A DNA stretch of 64,000 nucleotides from Prevotella sp. khp7 (lineage in GTDB: Bacteria > Bacteroidota > Bacteroidia > Bacteroidales > Bacteroidaceae), in NCBI RefSeq assembly GCF_900109055.1, contig NZ_FOIV01000003.1, forward strand, positions 1-64,000, given 5' to 3'. The translations under genes were made by a program, and so were the position numbers. The notes under the pieces were generated by a model, which saw nothing but the letters and a program-made list of their open reading frames with translations, did no database searches and was not told the origin of the DNA. Below are positions 51,805-62,288 of the stretch, piece after piece. The number at the start of each line of letters is the position of its first letter. Position 1 is the stretch's first letter.

Positions 51805-53985
51805 ATGACCGAAAAAGTGAATCTTACAGAAGCCCTGAAAAAGTACTTTGGATTTGATACGTTCAAAGGCGATCAGGAGCGTATTATTCAAAACCTTTTG
51901 GATGGCAACGACACCTTTGTACTGATGCCTACGGGCGGAGGAAAGTCGCTGTGCTACCAACTGCCTTCATTACTCATGGAAGGAACGGCCATTGTCATCT
52001 CGCCACTTATTGCGCTGATGAAGAACCAGGTGGATGTTATCTCTAACCTGAGTGAACAGTCGGGCACTGCCCACTATCTGAACTCATCGCTCAACAAGGC
52101 TGCGATTGATCAAGTGAAGGAGGATATCCTCGCAGGACATACCAAATTGCTCTATGTGGCTCCGGAGTCGCTGACGAAAGAGGATAATGTAGAGTTCCTG
52201 AAATCAGTCAAGATATCCTTCTATGCCGTCGACGAGGCCCACTGTATCTCAGAATGGGGTCACGATTTTCGTCCGGAGTATCGTCGTATCCGTCCTATTG
52301 TGAACGAGATCGGCAAGGCGCCAATCATTGCCCTTACAGCGACGGCGACCGACAAAGTCCGTACCGATATCAAGAAAAATCTGGGTATTGTCGATGCAAC
52401 GGAGTTTAAGAGTTCCTTCAACCGTCCGAACCTTTACTACGAGGTTAGACAGAAAACGAAGGATGTTGACAAAGATATTATCAAGTTTATCAAACAACAT
52501 CCAGGCAAAAGTGGTATCATCTATTGCCTCTCACGCAAGAAAGTTGAAGAGCTGGCTGCCGTTTTGCAGGCTAACGACATCAAGGCAGCTGCCTATCACG
52601 CAGGTCTCGACTCTGGTACTCGTACCCAGACTCAGGATGACTTCCTGATGGAGGATATTGATGTGATTGTGGCGACTATTGCCTTTGGTATGGGTATTGA
52701 TAAGCCTGATGTGAGGTTTGTGATTCACTATGACATACCCAAGTCGTTGGAAGGCTATTATCAGGAGACGGGTCGTGCTGGTCGCGATGGTGGCGAGGGC
52801 ATCTGCCTGGCATTCTACTCTCGTAAGGACCTTGACAAACTTGAGAAGTTTATGGAGGGTAAGCCTGTGGCAGAACAGGATATCGGTCGTCAGTTGCTTG
52901 TTGAGACCGCTGCATATGCTGAGACCTCTGTATGCCGCAGAAAGATGTTGCTCCACTACTTTGGTGAGGAGTATCCCAAGGATAATTGTGGCAACTGCGA
53001 TAATTGTCTGCATCCCAAGACCAAGATTGAGGCACAGACCCAATTGGTGATAGTGCTAAACTCTATCTTGGCTATCAAAGAGAACTTCCGTAGCGACTAT
53101 GTAATCGACTTCATTATTGGTAAAGAGACGGATGAGATCCTTGCCCATCACCACGAAGAACAGGAACTCTTTGGCGCAGGTGCTGACGATGATGACAAGA
53201 TTTGGAATCCTGTAATTCGTCAGGCCTTGATAGCAGGCTTCTTGAAAAAAGAAGTTGAAAACTACGGTTTGCTGAAGGTGACACCAGCAGGTAAGAAGTT
53301 TCTCAAGTCACCCAGTTCGTTTATGATCGTGAAGGATACGGAGTTCAGCGATGATGATGATAGCTCAGACCATGATGGAGGCGCCAGCGCTTTAGACCCG
53401 GTGTTGAGTTCAATGCTGCGTGATTTGCGCAAGAAGGTGTCAAAACAGATGCAGCGTCCACCTTATGTGATCTTCCAGGATGTGTCAATAGAACAGATGG
53501 CTACCGATTTCCCTGTAACCCTTGAGGAACTGAAGAATATTCAAGGTGTTGGCGAGGGGAAAGTGAAACAGCCTTATGCCAAGCAGTTTGTAGACCTCAT
53601 TGCCAAGTACTGCGAGGAGAATGAAATAGAGCGTCAGGTAGATATGCGTGTTCGCACTGTGGCTAAGAAATCGATGCTGAAAGTGAAGATTATTCAAGGT
53701 ATCGACCGTCAGGTGGCACTTGACGATATCGCTGATGGTCAGAATATTGATTTCGATGAGTTGCTCGACGAGGTTGAGGCAATCGTTTATAGCGGTACGA
53801 AACTGAATATTGACTATTTCCTTGAAGAGGTGATGGATGAAGATCATATTGATGATATATATGACTATTTCTGTGAATCGGAGACTGATAATCTGCATGT
53901 GGCCCAAGACGAATTGGGTGAAGATTATTCGGAAGACGAGATTAGACTGGTCAGAATAAAATTCATCTCGGAAATGGCAAACTAA
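51805..53985 (+). CDS. recQ: ATP-dependent DNA helicase RecQ
   Basis: A 726-residue 3'-5' helicase for recombination and repair. Helicase motifs include Walker A PTGGGKSLCYQLP, DEAHCISEWGHDFRPEY, TATATDKVRTDI and QETGRAGRDG. A zinc-binding region follows (CRRKMLLHYFGEEYPKDNCGNCDNC). Winged-helix and HRDC domains come next (HRDC around PVTLEELKNIQGVGEGK), then a C-terminal extension of ~100 acidic residues. It is longer than E. coli RecQ because of that tail. Last gene of the clpPX run, with a terminator after it. Confidence 0.95.
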   Translation: MTEKVNLTEALKKYFGFDTFKGDQERIIQNLLDGNDTFVLMPTGGGKSLCYQLPSLLMEGTAIVISPLIALMKNQVDVISNLSEQSGTAHYLNSSLNKAAIDQVKEDILAGHTKLLYVAPESLTKEDNVEFLKSVKISFYAVDEAHCISEWGHDFRPEYRRIRPIVNEIGKAPIIALTATATDKVRTDIKKNLGIVDATEFKSSFNRPNLYYEVRQKTKDVDKDIIKFIKQHPGKSGIIYCLSRKKVEELAAVLQANDIKAAAYHAGLDSGTRTQTQDDFLMEDIDVIVATIAFGMGIDKPDVRFVIHYDIPKSLEGYYQETGRAGRDGGEGICLAFYSRKDLDKLEKFMEGKPVAEQDIGRQLLVETAAYAETSVCRRKMLLHYFGEEYPKDNCGNCDNCLHPKTKIEAQTQLVIVLNSILAIKENFRSDYVIDFIIGKETDEILAHHHEEQELFGAGADDDDKIWNPVIRQALIAGFLKKEVENYGLLKVTPAGKKFLKSPSSFMIVKDTEFSDDDDSSDHDGGASALDPVLSSMLRDLRKKVSKQMQRPPYVIFQDVSIEQMATDFPVTLEELKNIQGVGEGKVKQPYAKQFVDLIAKYCEENEIERQVDMRVRTVAKKSMLKVKIIQGIDRQVALDDIADGQNIDFDELLDEVEAIVYSGTKLNIDYFLEEVMDEDHIDDIYDYFCESETDNLHVAQDELGEDYSEDEIRLVRIKFISEMAN

Positions 53986-53990
53986 AGCCG

Positions 53991-54016
53991 AAAAGAGCAG
54001 TCATCACTGCTCTTTT
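53991..54016 (+). terminator. Terminator after recQ
   Basis: AAAAGAGCAG (53991-54000) pairs with CTGCTCTTTT (54007-54016) around a six-base loop, with further Ts after it. Confidence 0.88.
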
Positions 54017-54082
54017 TTGGTTAATTTGCATTAATAAGGTGAGTTTTTCCTAAAAAGAGAATGCCATGTGGCGGAAAATGAC

Positions 54083-54091
54083 TACCTTTGC
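54083..54091 (+). promoter_or_regulatory. Promoter -7 box of the guaB run
   Basis: TACCTTTGC, 28 bases before the guaB ATG. No -33 TTTG and no purine-riboswitch-like fold were recognised in the short leader. Confidence 0.62.
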
Positions 54092-54104
54092 ACGCAATAT
54101 TTAA

Positions 54105-55607
<1,503 letters not shown>

Positions 55608-55611
55608 TTAA

Positions 55612-57036
55612 ATGAAAAGAAATCTGCTGCTTGCGAGCATACTGCTGGCTGCTGTGTCTGCGTGGGCACAAACAGATCCTGTTGTGATGAGCGTCAATGG
55701 TATTGACGTTCATCGCTCTGAGTTTGAATATTCCTACAATAAGAACAATGGAGAGACTGCGGTTGATAAGAAAAGCGTCGATGAATATGTCGAGCTCTTT
55801 GTCAACTATAAGTTGAAAGTGGCTGCGGCGCTTGATGCCAAGCTCGACACCTTGACATCTTTCCGTCAGGAGTATGCCATGTACAGAGATCAGCAGGTGC
55901 GTCCCACTATTGTTACTGATGCTGAGATTGAAGCTGAGGCTCGCAGGATGTATGATCGCACGAAGGAAGCTCTGGGGACTCGTGGCCTGATTCACCCGGC
56001 CCATATTTTTCTGGAGCTCTCTACACAGGCAACATTGCAAGAGCAAGAGCGTATTAAAACACGCATCGACTCGGTTCACCGTGCCCTTCAGAACGGCGCT
56101 GATTTCTCGGCATTGGCTCAGAAGGTGTCGCAGGATCCAGGTTCGGCTTCTCGCGGTGGCCTTTTGCCATGGATAGGGCAAGGGCAGACGTTCAAAGAGT
56201 TCGAGGATGTCGCTTTCTCGTTGCAGGCTGGTCAGACGAGTGCGCCATTCCTGACCCCCGTGGGCTATCATATCGTGATGATGAAAGAGCGCAAGCAGTT
56301 GGAACCATACGATTCGCTGAAGACAGAACTTCTACAGGCGCTTGAGCGTCGTGGCATTCGCGAGGAAATAGTTGATGCTAAACTCAAGAACATGATAGAT
56401 CTCTCGCAGGGGGCACTCTCTCGTGATGAGATTCTTACCCGTCGTTCCGACTCTCTCGCAACAGTCGATCCTGAGATGAAATATCTCTTTCAGGAATATC
56501 ACGATGGCTTGTTACTCTTCGAGATCAGTACTCGTGAGGTGTGGGATAAGGCCGCATCTGATGAGGTGGCTCTGAAGGCTTGGTTCGAGACTCATCGTAA
56601 GAATTATACTTGGGCTAGTCCACGCTATAAAGGTATAGCTTATCATGTAAAGGATAAGAAAGACGTGAAGGCAGTGAGAAACTTTGTGAAGAATCTGCCT
56701 TTCGACGAGTGGACAGAAGCGCTTCGCTCTACCTTTAACTCCGATTCCGTCATTCGTATCCGTGTGGAGAAGGGGCTCTTCAGGCCAGGCGACAATGCTA
56801 CCATCGATAAATTGGTATTTAAGACTGGCTCAGAGGTCGTGCCACTGAGAGACTATCCTATCGACGCTGTCTATGGTAAGAAGTTGAAGAAACCCGCCGA
56901 TTACTCCGATGTGCGTACGCAGGTGGTAGAGGATTATCAGGGTTATCTTGAGCGTCAGTGGGTAGAGGCTTTGCGTAAGCGCTATCCCGTATCCATCAAT
57001 CAAGAAGTATTGAAAACCGTAAATAAGCATCAATGA
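55612..57036 (+). CDS. Periplasmic PpiC/SurA-type peptidyl-prolyl isomerase
   Basis: A 474-residue exported folding helper. A signal peptide (MKRNLLLASILLAAVSAWAQ) is followed by a helical region and one parvulin domain (about 125-230: HPAHIFLELS...ADFSALAQKVSQDPGSASRGGLLPWIGQGQTFKEFEDVAFSL...PVGYHIVMMKERK). The C-terminal half is a second, degenerate PPIase-like region or chaperone extension. It starts four bases after guaB and overlaps the next parvulin gene by four bases, so the two are probably made together. Confidence 0.92.
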   Translation: MKRNLLLASILLAAVSAWAQTDPVVMSVNGIDVHRSEFEYSYNKNNGETAVDKKSVDEYVELFVNYKLKVAAALDAKLDTLTSFRQEYAMYRDQQVRPTIVTDAEIEAEARRMYDRTKEALGTRGLIHPAHIFLELSTQATLQEQERIKTRIDSVHRALQNGADFSALAQKVSQDPGSASRGGLLPWIGQGQTFKEFEDVAFSLQAGQTSAPFLTPVGYHIVMMKERKQLEPYDSLKTELLQALERRGIREEIVDAKLKNMIDLSQGALSRDEILTRRSDSLATVDPEMKYLFQEYHDGLLLFEISTREVWDKAASDEVALKAWFETHRKNYTWASPRYKGIAYHVKDKKDVKAVRNFVKNLPFDEWTEALRSTFNSDSVIRIRVEKGLFRPGDNATIDKLVFKTGSEVVPLRDYPIDAVYGKKLKKPADYSDVRTQVVEDYQGYLERQWVEALRKRYPVSINQEVLKTVNKHQ

Positions 57037-58424
57037 AAAGAATACAGTATTTATTAGGTGCTCTGCTGTTTATGCTCCCGCTGGCAGCTGGCGCTGAAGA
57101 GAATGACTCCGTAAAGGTGGGTTCCGTTATCGACGAGGTGGTGTGGATCGTGGGCGATGATGCTATCCTCAAGTCTGATATTGAGACCATGCGTATGCAG
57201 GCTGCAATGGAAGGTGTCAAGTGGGATGGTGATCCTTACTGTAAGATTCCTGAGCAGATAGCGGTGCAGAAACTGTTCAAGCATCAGGCCGAGATTGACA
57301 GTATCGAGGTGACTGATGCTGATGTGGCTCAGGAGGTAGAACAGCAGATCAGCTATTGGCTTGAGATGGTCGATGGCTCCCGTGAGCGCCTGGAGGAGTA
57401 TAAGCATCAGCCTCTTTCTCAGATTCGTAACGAACTGCGCGATGAGATGAAAGACCGTAAGATGGTGCAGCTGATGAAGCAGAAACTCGTCGAAGATATA
57501 GCTGTAACCCCTGCAGAGGTACGTCGTTATTTCAAGGACATGCCCGCCGACAGTATTCCTTACGTACCTACAGAGGTAGAGGTGCAGATTATCCAGCAAA
57601 CTCCACGTGTTGAGGCAGAGGAGCTGAACCGTGTGAAAGAAGAGCTTCGCGAATATACCGACCGAATTAATAAGGGTGAGGCCACGTTCCAGACATTGGC
57701 ACGACTCTATTCCGAGGACCCTGGTACGGCACGTCGTGGCGGTGAGCTTGGCCTGGTAGGCCGAGGCACTCTTGACCCTGCTTTTGCCGCTGTGGCTTTC
57801 AACCTTACCGACCCCAAGAAGGTATCGAAGATTGTTGAGTCTGAGTTCGGCTATCACATCATTCAGCTGATAGAGAAACGCGGTGATAAGGTGAATGTGC
57901 GCCATATCCTTCGTAAGCCTGTTGTCTCTGACGATGCGATTACGAAGACTCTGGGTCGTCTTGACTCTATTGCTGTTGATATCCGCAGCGGAAAGTTTAC
58001 ATTGGAGGATGCTGCTCCTATGCTCTCTGACGATAAGGATACCCGCAATAATAAAGGTCAGATGTCGAACAACGATCCGCAGACGGGTCATATCACCTCT
58101 CGTTTCAAGATGCAGGACCTTCCTCCCGAGGTTGCAAAGGTTGTTGATACTATGCAGGTGGGTCAGATATCTCAGGCCTTTACTATGATCAATCAGCGCG
58201 GTAAGACGGTGTGCGTCATCGCTAAGCTGAAGAATCGTATTGATGGTCATAAGGCTACAGTGACAGAAGACTTCCAGACCCTGAAAGAGGTTGTGCTCAA
58301 CAAACGTCGTGACGAGCGCATCCACCAGTGGGTGGTCGATAAGATCAAAAACGTCTACACCCGTCTGAACGATAATTATAAAGACTGTAACTTCGAGTAC
58401 GAAGGCTGGGGTAATATAAAATAA
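57033..58424 (+). CDS. SurA-like periplasmic peptidyl-prolyl isomerase
   Basis: A 463-residue exported chaperone for outer-membrane proteins. It has a signal peptide (MKRIQYLLGALLFMLPLAAGA), the SurA N-terminal motif DEVVWIVGDDAILKSDIE, a parvulin domain (about 170-290: FQTLARLYSEDPGTARRGGELGLVGRGTLDPAFAAVAFNL... EFGYHIIQLIEKRGD) and a second, more divergent parvulin region. The order and length fit SurA more closely than the preceding gene. It overlaps the OstA-like gene start by one base. Confidence 0.92.
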   Translation: MKRIQYLLGALLFMLPLAAGAEENDSVKVGSVIDEVVWIVGDDAILKSDIETMRMQAAMEGVKWDGDPYCKIPEQIAVQKLFKHQAEIDSIEVTDADVAQEVEQQISYWLEMVDGSRERLEEYKHQPLSQIRNELRDEMKDRKMVQLMKQKLVEDIAVTPAEVRRYFKDMPADSIPYVPTEVEVQIIQQTPRVEAEELNRVKEELREYTDRINKGEATFQTLARLYSEDPGTARRGGELGLVGRGTLDPAFAAVAFNLTDPKKVSKIVESEFGYHIIQLIEKRGDKVNVRHILRKPVVSDDAITKTLGRLDSIAVDIRSGKFTLEDAAPMLSDDKDTRNNKGQMSNNDPQTGHITSRFKMQDLPPEVAKVVDTMQVGQISQAFTMINQRGKTVCVIAKLKNRIDGHKATVTEDFQTLKEVVLNKRRDERIHQWVVDKIKNVYTRLNDNYKDCNFEYEGWGNIK

Positions 58425-59998
58425 TGAATAAGCGAGGGTTTCTCTATTTCCTGGCAGCAGTGCTGTTGATGGGCGTTGCTTCAGGTTTTGCCCAGAAGCA
58501 AAGGCAGAAGCGCCCGGCCCGAAAGGCTAAGGCACAGGATACCCGTGTGTATCTGGTTCATGCCGACGTGCTTCATTTCGACCAGATGCAGAACCCCGAC
58601 GCAACGATTCTCAATGGTAAGGTTCATTTCACCCATCAGGGGGCCCGCCTCTATTGCGATAGTGCTTACTTCTATGAGGCCAGCAACTCTTTCGAAGCTT
58701 TCGGTCACGTCAGGATGCTTCAGGGTGATACCCTCTCGCTGGTGAGCGATTATGCCTATTACGACGGCAACGAACAGATGGCTAGAGCCCGTTATAATGT
58801 GGTGTTGAAGAATCGTAAGACTACGCTTTATACCGATAGTCTTGATTTCGATCGTCTCTATGATAATGCCTACTTCTTCGAAGGTGGTAAGATGATTGAC
58901 GGCCAGACCACGCTGACTTCCGACTGGGGTGAGTATAATACCAAAAGTAAGATGTCGGTCTTCAACTACGATGTAAAGATGAAGTCGCCGAAGTTCTATC
59001 TCACTACCGATACTCTGTATTACGACACCCGTACGTCAATGGCTCATATCGTGGGCCCATCTGATATCTATTCTGGTGATAGCCATATCTATTCAGAGCA
59101 GGGCTACTACGATACGAAGAAAGAGCAAGCTCGCCTCATGAACCGCTCTGTGCTGTCAAATCAGGGTAAGATGATGGTGGGCGACAGCGTGTGGTATGAT
59201 AGTCAGCAGGGAGTAAGTCAGGCTTTCCGTAATGTGGTTTATGTCGACTCCGTGAATCGCAATAAGCTAACGGGTAATTATGGTGAGTACTATGAGCACA
59301 CCGGCTATGCCATGTGTACCGATAGTGCTGTTGCCATCGACTACTCTCAGGGCGACTCGCTCTTCATGCATGCCGACACCTTCAAGGTGGTGACGTTTAA
59401 TATCGAGACTGATTCCGTTTATCGTAAAATCCATGCATATAATAAGGTGCGGGCGTACCGTACCGATGTGCAGGCCATCTGCGACTCGCTGGTTTATAAC
59501 TCCTTGGATTCATGTATGACGATGTATCACGATCCTATTGTGTGGAATATCAATCAGCAACTGGTGGGCGACCGGATTGATGTCTACCTCAAAGATTCTG
59601 TCATCGACCGGGCCCATGTGACTGGCAACTGCTTCTCTATCCAACAGTTGCGTAGTGATACTACCTGTTATAATCAGGTGTCGTCGAAGGAGATGTTTGC
59701 TTTCTTCACCGATGGCCAGATCCATGAGACCCGTGCTGTGGGTAATGTGCTCATTGGCTATTACTTTGAAGAGGGTGACAGTATTCCCCTTATATATAAT
59801 TATCAGGAGACATCCGAACTTCGCATGTTCCTCAAGGAGCGTAAACTCCAGCGTGTATGGACACCGAAGACTTCTGGTACCATGTATCCTCTGAATCAGA
59901 TTCCTGCAGAGCGTAAGCGCCTTCAGGGCTTTGCCTGGTATGACGCTGTGCGTCCTGTCAGTCGTGACGATATCTTTAATTGGAGACCCAAGAAATGA
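58424..59998 (+). CDS. OstA-like LPS transport protein
   Basis: A 524-residue exported protein of the OstA/LptA superfamily. After a signal peptide and a basic stretch (KQRQKRPARKAKAQ) comes a repeating pattern in which YDS/YCDSAYFYEA, YYDGNEQMARARYNV and YYDTRTSMAHIVGPSDIYSGDSHIYSEQGYYDTKKEQA units form a beta-jellyroll ladder. This is the pattern of the Bacteroidota-specific long OstA-like proteins, thought to bridge LPS across the periplasm. Its place after SurA-like chaperones supports an outer-membrane biogenesis role. The mutL start overlaps its stop (ATGA). Confidence 0.88.
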   Translation: MNKRGFLYFLAAVLLMGVASGFAQKQRQKRPARKAKAQDTRVYLVHADVLHFDQMQNPDATILNGKVHFTHQGARLYCDSAYFYEASNSFEAFGHVRMLQGDTLSLVSDYAYYDGNEQMARARYNVVLKNRKTTLYTDSLDFDRLYDNAYFFEGGKMIDGQTTLTSDWGEYNTKSKMSVFNYDVKMKSPKFYLTTDTLYYDTRTSMAHIVGPSDIYSGDSHIYSEQGYYDTKKEQARLMNRSVLSNQGKMMVGDSVWYDSQQGVSQAFRNVVYVDSVNRNKLTGNYGEYYEHTGYAMCTDSAVAIDYSQGDSLFMHADTFKVVTFNIETDSVYRKIHAYNKVRAYRTDVQAICDSLVYNSLDSCMTMYHDPIVWNINQQLVGDRIDVYLKDSVIDRAHVTGNCFSIQQLRSDTTCYNQVSSKEMFAFFTDGQIHETRAVGNVLIGYYFEEGDSIPLIYNYQETSELRMFLKERKLQRVWTPKTSGTMYPLNQIPAERKRLQGFAWYDAVRPVSRDDIFNWRPKK

Positions 59999-61854
59999 AA
60001 GACGTCATACATCTTTTGCCAGATAGCGTTGCTAACCAGATTGCCGCTGGTGAAGTGATCCAGCGTCCTGCTTCTGTTATTAAGGAGCTGGTTGAGAATG
60101 CTGTCGATGCTGGTGCTAAGACTATCAACGTCATTGTGGTTGATGCGGGTAGAACCTCTATTCAGGTTATCGACGACGGCAAGGGTATGTCTGAGACCGA
60201 CGCCCGACTTTCTTTCGAGCGCCATGCCACCTCGAAGATTCAGAACGCTTCTGATCTTTTTGCCCTTCATACGATGGGCTTCCGTGGTGAGGCTCTGGCT
60301 TCTATTGCCGCCGTGGCACAAGTTGAGCTCCAGACACGTCGCGCTGACGATGAGATTGGTACCCGTTTGCTTATTGCCGGGTCTAAGGTTACGGCTCAGG
60401 AACCAGTCTCTTGTCCTGTGGGCAGTAATTTCAAAGTCGAGAACCTGTTCTTTAACGTGCCTGCCCGTCGCAAGTTCCTGAAGACAAATGCTACGGAACT
60501 TGCTAATATCATGACGGCTTTCGAGCGCATCGTGCTCGTATATCCCGGTATCCATTTCACCCTTCATCACAATGGGGTAGAGATGCTCAACCTGCGTGCA
60601 GCCAGTCTGCGCCAGCGTATTGCCGATGTCTTTGGCAAACAATACAACCAAGACCTGTTGCCTGTGGAGGTTCACACAGCTATGGCCACGGTCAAGGGTT
60701 TTGTGGGTAAACCAGAGGCCGCCCGTAAGAAGGGTGGGTTCGACTACTTCTTCGTTAATGGCCGTTATATGAAACATGCCTATTTCCATAAGGCCGTTAT
60801 CACAGCCTACGACCGTATGATTCCAGAGGGCATGCAGATTCCTTATTTCCTCTATTTCGAGGTAGAACCTTCAGAGATCGACGTGAATATCCATCCCACG
60901 AAGACAGAGATTAAGTTCGAAAATGAGCAGGCCATCTGGCAGATACTCTCTGCCTCGGTACGCGATGCCATTGGCAAGTTCTGTGAGATTCCTTCTATCG
61001 ACTTCGATACCCAGGGGAGTCCTGAGATTCCCGTGTTCGACCCCGTCAATGACTCTATTGTTGCTCCTAAGGTTACGTACAATCCCAACTACAACCCCTT
61101 TACATCTGGAGCTTCTTCATCGTCGACGCCCCGTCCGCCGCGCGACTGGCAGTCGCTCTATGAGGGCATTGCTGAGCCCAGGCAGGAATCCTCCGACCTC
61201 TTCGGCTCTCAGTCTATGGATATGCTTCCCGAGTCTACTCCCCCCTCTAAGGTGTCTAACGATATAGTGCAGTCGTCGGCCTTCTCTGACCGTTCTCCTG
61301 CCCACTATCAGTATAAAGGTAAGTATATTATGACCGCTGTGAAGTCAGGACTGATGATTATCGATCAGTATAGGGCCGATATCCGTATTCTGTATGAGCG
61401 CTATGTCAATCAGTTGAGCAGCCATACGGCCAGCACACAGAAACTTCTGTTCCCTGAGACTGTTCAGTTCTCTCCGGCTGAGGCCGTCACGATGCAGCAG
61501 TTGCTACCCGAACTGACTGATATCGGTTTCGACCTTAGCGATCTCGGTGGTAATACCTTTGCCGTGAATGGCGTTCCTGCCGGCACTGAAGGATTGAACC
61601 CTGTAACGCTCCTACAGCAGATGGTGGCAGACGCCGATACTTCTTTGAACGCTTCTGTTCTACCGCAGACTTCGAATGTGGCTCTGACACTGGCAAAGAA
61701 TGCCGCTATTCCTTATGGTCAGATTCTTGGCAATGAAGAGATGGAAAGCCTGATTAACGAGCTTTTCTCATGTTCGAATGTCAACTATACCCCTGAAGGA
61801 AAAGCCATCCTTTGCATTCTTCCTCAAATGGAAATAGAGCAGCTTTTGGGTTGA
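59995..61854 (+). CDS. mutL: DNA mismatch repair protein MutL
   Basis: A 619-residue GHKL ATPase that coordinates mismatch repair. The N-terminal domain is standard: LPDSVANQIAAGEVIQRPASVIKELVENAVDAGA, DDGKGM, TMGFRGEALASIAAVA and the FFNVPARRKFL block. A Ser/Pro-rich linker (about 365-425) follows. In the C-terminal domain the usual DQHA-x2-E-x4-E endonuclease motif reads DQYRADIRILYE, and no CPHGRP-like motif is seen, so nuclease activity is doubtful. The start is ATG 59995 (MKDVIHLLPDS), overlapping the OstA-like stop; the longer frame adds five residues. Confidence 0.95.
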   Translation: MKDVIHLLPDSVANQIAAGEVIQRPASVIKELVENAVDAGAKTINVIVVDAGRTSIQVIDDGKGMSETDARLSFERHATSKIQNASDLFALHTMGFRGEALASIAAVAQVELQTRRADDEIGTRLLIAGSKVTAQEPVSCPVGSNFKVENLFFNVPARRKFLKTNATELANIMTAFERIVLVYPGIHFTLHHNGVEMLNLRAASLRQRIADVFGKQYNQDLLPVEVHTAMATVKGFVGKPEAARKKGGFDYFFVNGRYMKHAYFHKAVITAYDRMIPEGMQIPYFLYFEVEPSEIDVNIHPTKTEIKFENEQAIWQILSASVRDAIGKFCEIPSIDFDTQGSPEIPVFDPVNDSIVAPKVTYNPNYNPFTSGASSSSTPRPPRDWQSLYEGIAEPRQESSDLFGSQSMDMLPESTPPSKVSNDIVQSSAFSDRSPAHYQYKGKYIMTAVKSGLMIIDQYRADIRILYERYVNQLSSHTASTQKLLFPETVQFSPAEAVTMQQLLPELTDIGFDLSDLGGNTFAVNGVPAGTEGLNPVTLLQQMVADADTSLNASVLPQTSNVALTLAKNAAIPYGQILGNEEMESLINELFSCSNVNYTPEGKAILCILPQMEIEQLLG

Positions 61855-61901
61855 AAAGGTTAAAGAATGTTATAGGAGTGTATTTTCTTTCCTATTCCTT
61901 C

Positions 61902-61931
61902 TTTGTTCTCAAAAAAACTCCCTACCTTTGC
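61902..61931 (+). promoter_or_regulatory. Promoter of tRNA-Val
   Basis: TTTG at 61902-61905 and TACCTTTGC at 61923-61931, 17 bases apart and 17 bases before the tRNA. Confidence 0.72.
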
Positions 61932-61948
61932 ACCCGCTTACAAAGCAA

Positions 61949-62023
61949 GGGCGTTTAGCTCAGCTGGTTTAGAGCATCTGCCTTACAAGCAGAGGGTCGG
62001 CGGTTCGAATCCGTCAACGCCCA
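61949..62023 (+). tRNA. tRNA-Val (anticodon TAC)
   Basis: The acceptor stem GGGCGTT (61949-61955) pairs with AACGCCC (62016-62022). The D-arm has AGCTCAGCTGGTTTAGAGC, the anticodon arm TCTGC-CTTACAA-GCAGA gives anticodon TAC (61984-61986), and the T-arm has CGGTTCGAATCCG. The discriminator A is at 62023 and CCA is not encoded. A promoter and a terminator make it a single-gene unit. Confidence 0.97.
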
Positions 62024-62031
62024 CTAAAACG

Positions 62032-62066
62032 AAGCGCTTCACTTAAAAAGGTGAAGCGCTTTTTTG
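62032..62066 (+). terminator. Terminator after tRNA-Val
   Basis: AAGCGCTTCAC (62032-62042) pairs with GTGAAGCGCTT (62051-62061) around an eight-base loop, followed by five Ts. The gap to 62288 beyond it holds a promoter for the next gene and one doubtful 30-codon frame (62088-62180). Confidence 0.88.
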
Positions 62067-62197
62067 ATAAACCAAAGACTATGAAATATGGAAAAAGATT
62101 TTGTGTTCGATGACGTCCCTACGACATGCAGGAGAGCTCTTCTTCTGCTGCATAAAAAATGTAATAATATGGAACGATAAAAATAAATGGGCTTTTA

Positions 62198-62230
62198 TTT
62201 TGTATTCTGCCCGATTTGCATTACCTTTGC
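62198..62230 (+). promoter_or_regulatory. Promoter of the phenylacetate-CoA-ligase-like gene
   Basis: TTTTG at 62198-62202 and TACCTTTGC at 62222-62230, 19 bases apart; the start codon is 59 bases downstream. Confidence 0.75.
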
Positions 62231-62288
62231 GCCTTGAAAGGAGTGAAGACGATACGAGAATATCAACGATAATACTAAATAAAAGACA

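Noticed and set aside
57054..58325. Long open frame (423 codons) antisense to the SurA-like gene
   Set aside because: Shadow of a well-supported gene; His/Leu-rich composition and no domain.
62088..62180. 30-codon frame between tRNA-Val and the CoA-ligase gene (MEKDFVFDDVPTTCRRALLL...)
   Set aside because: Upstream of the mapped-looking promoter and after a terminator, with no ribosome site or homology; likely chance.
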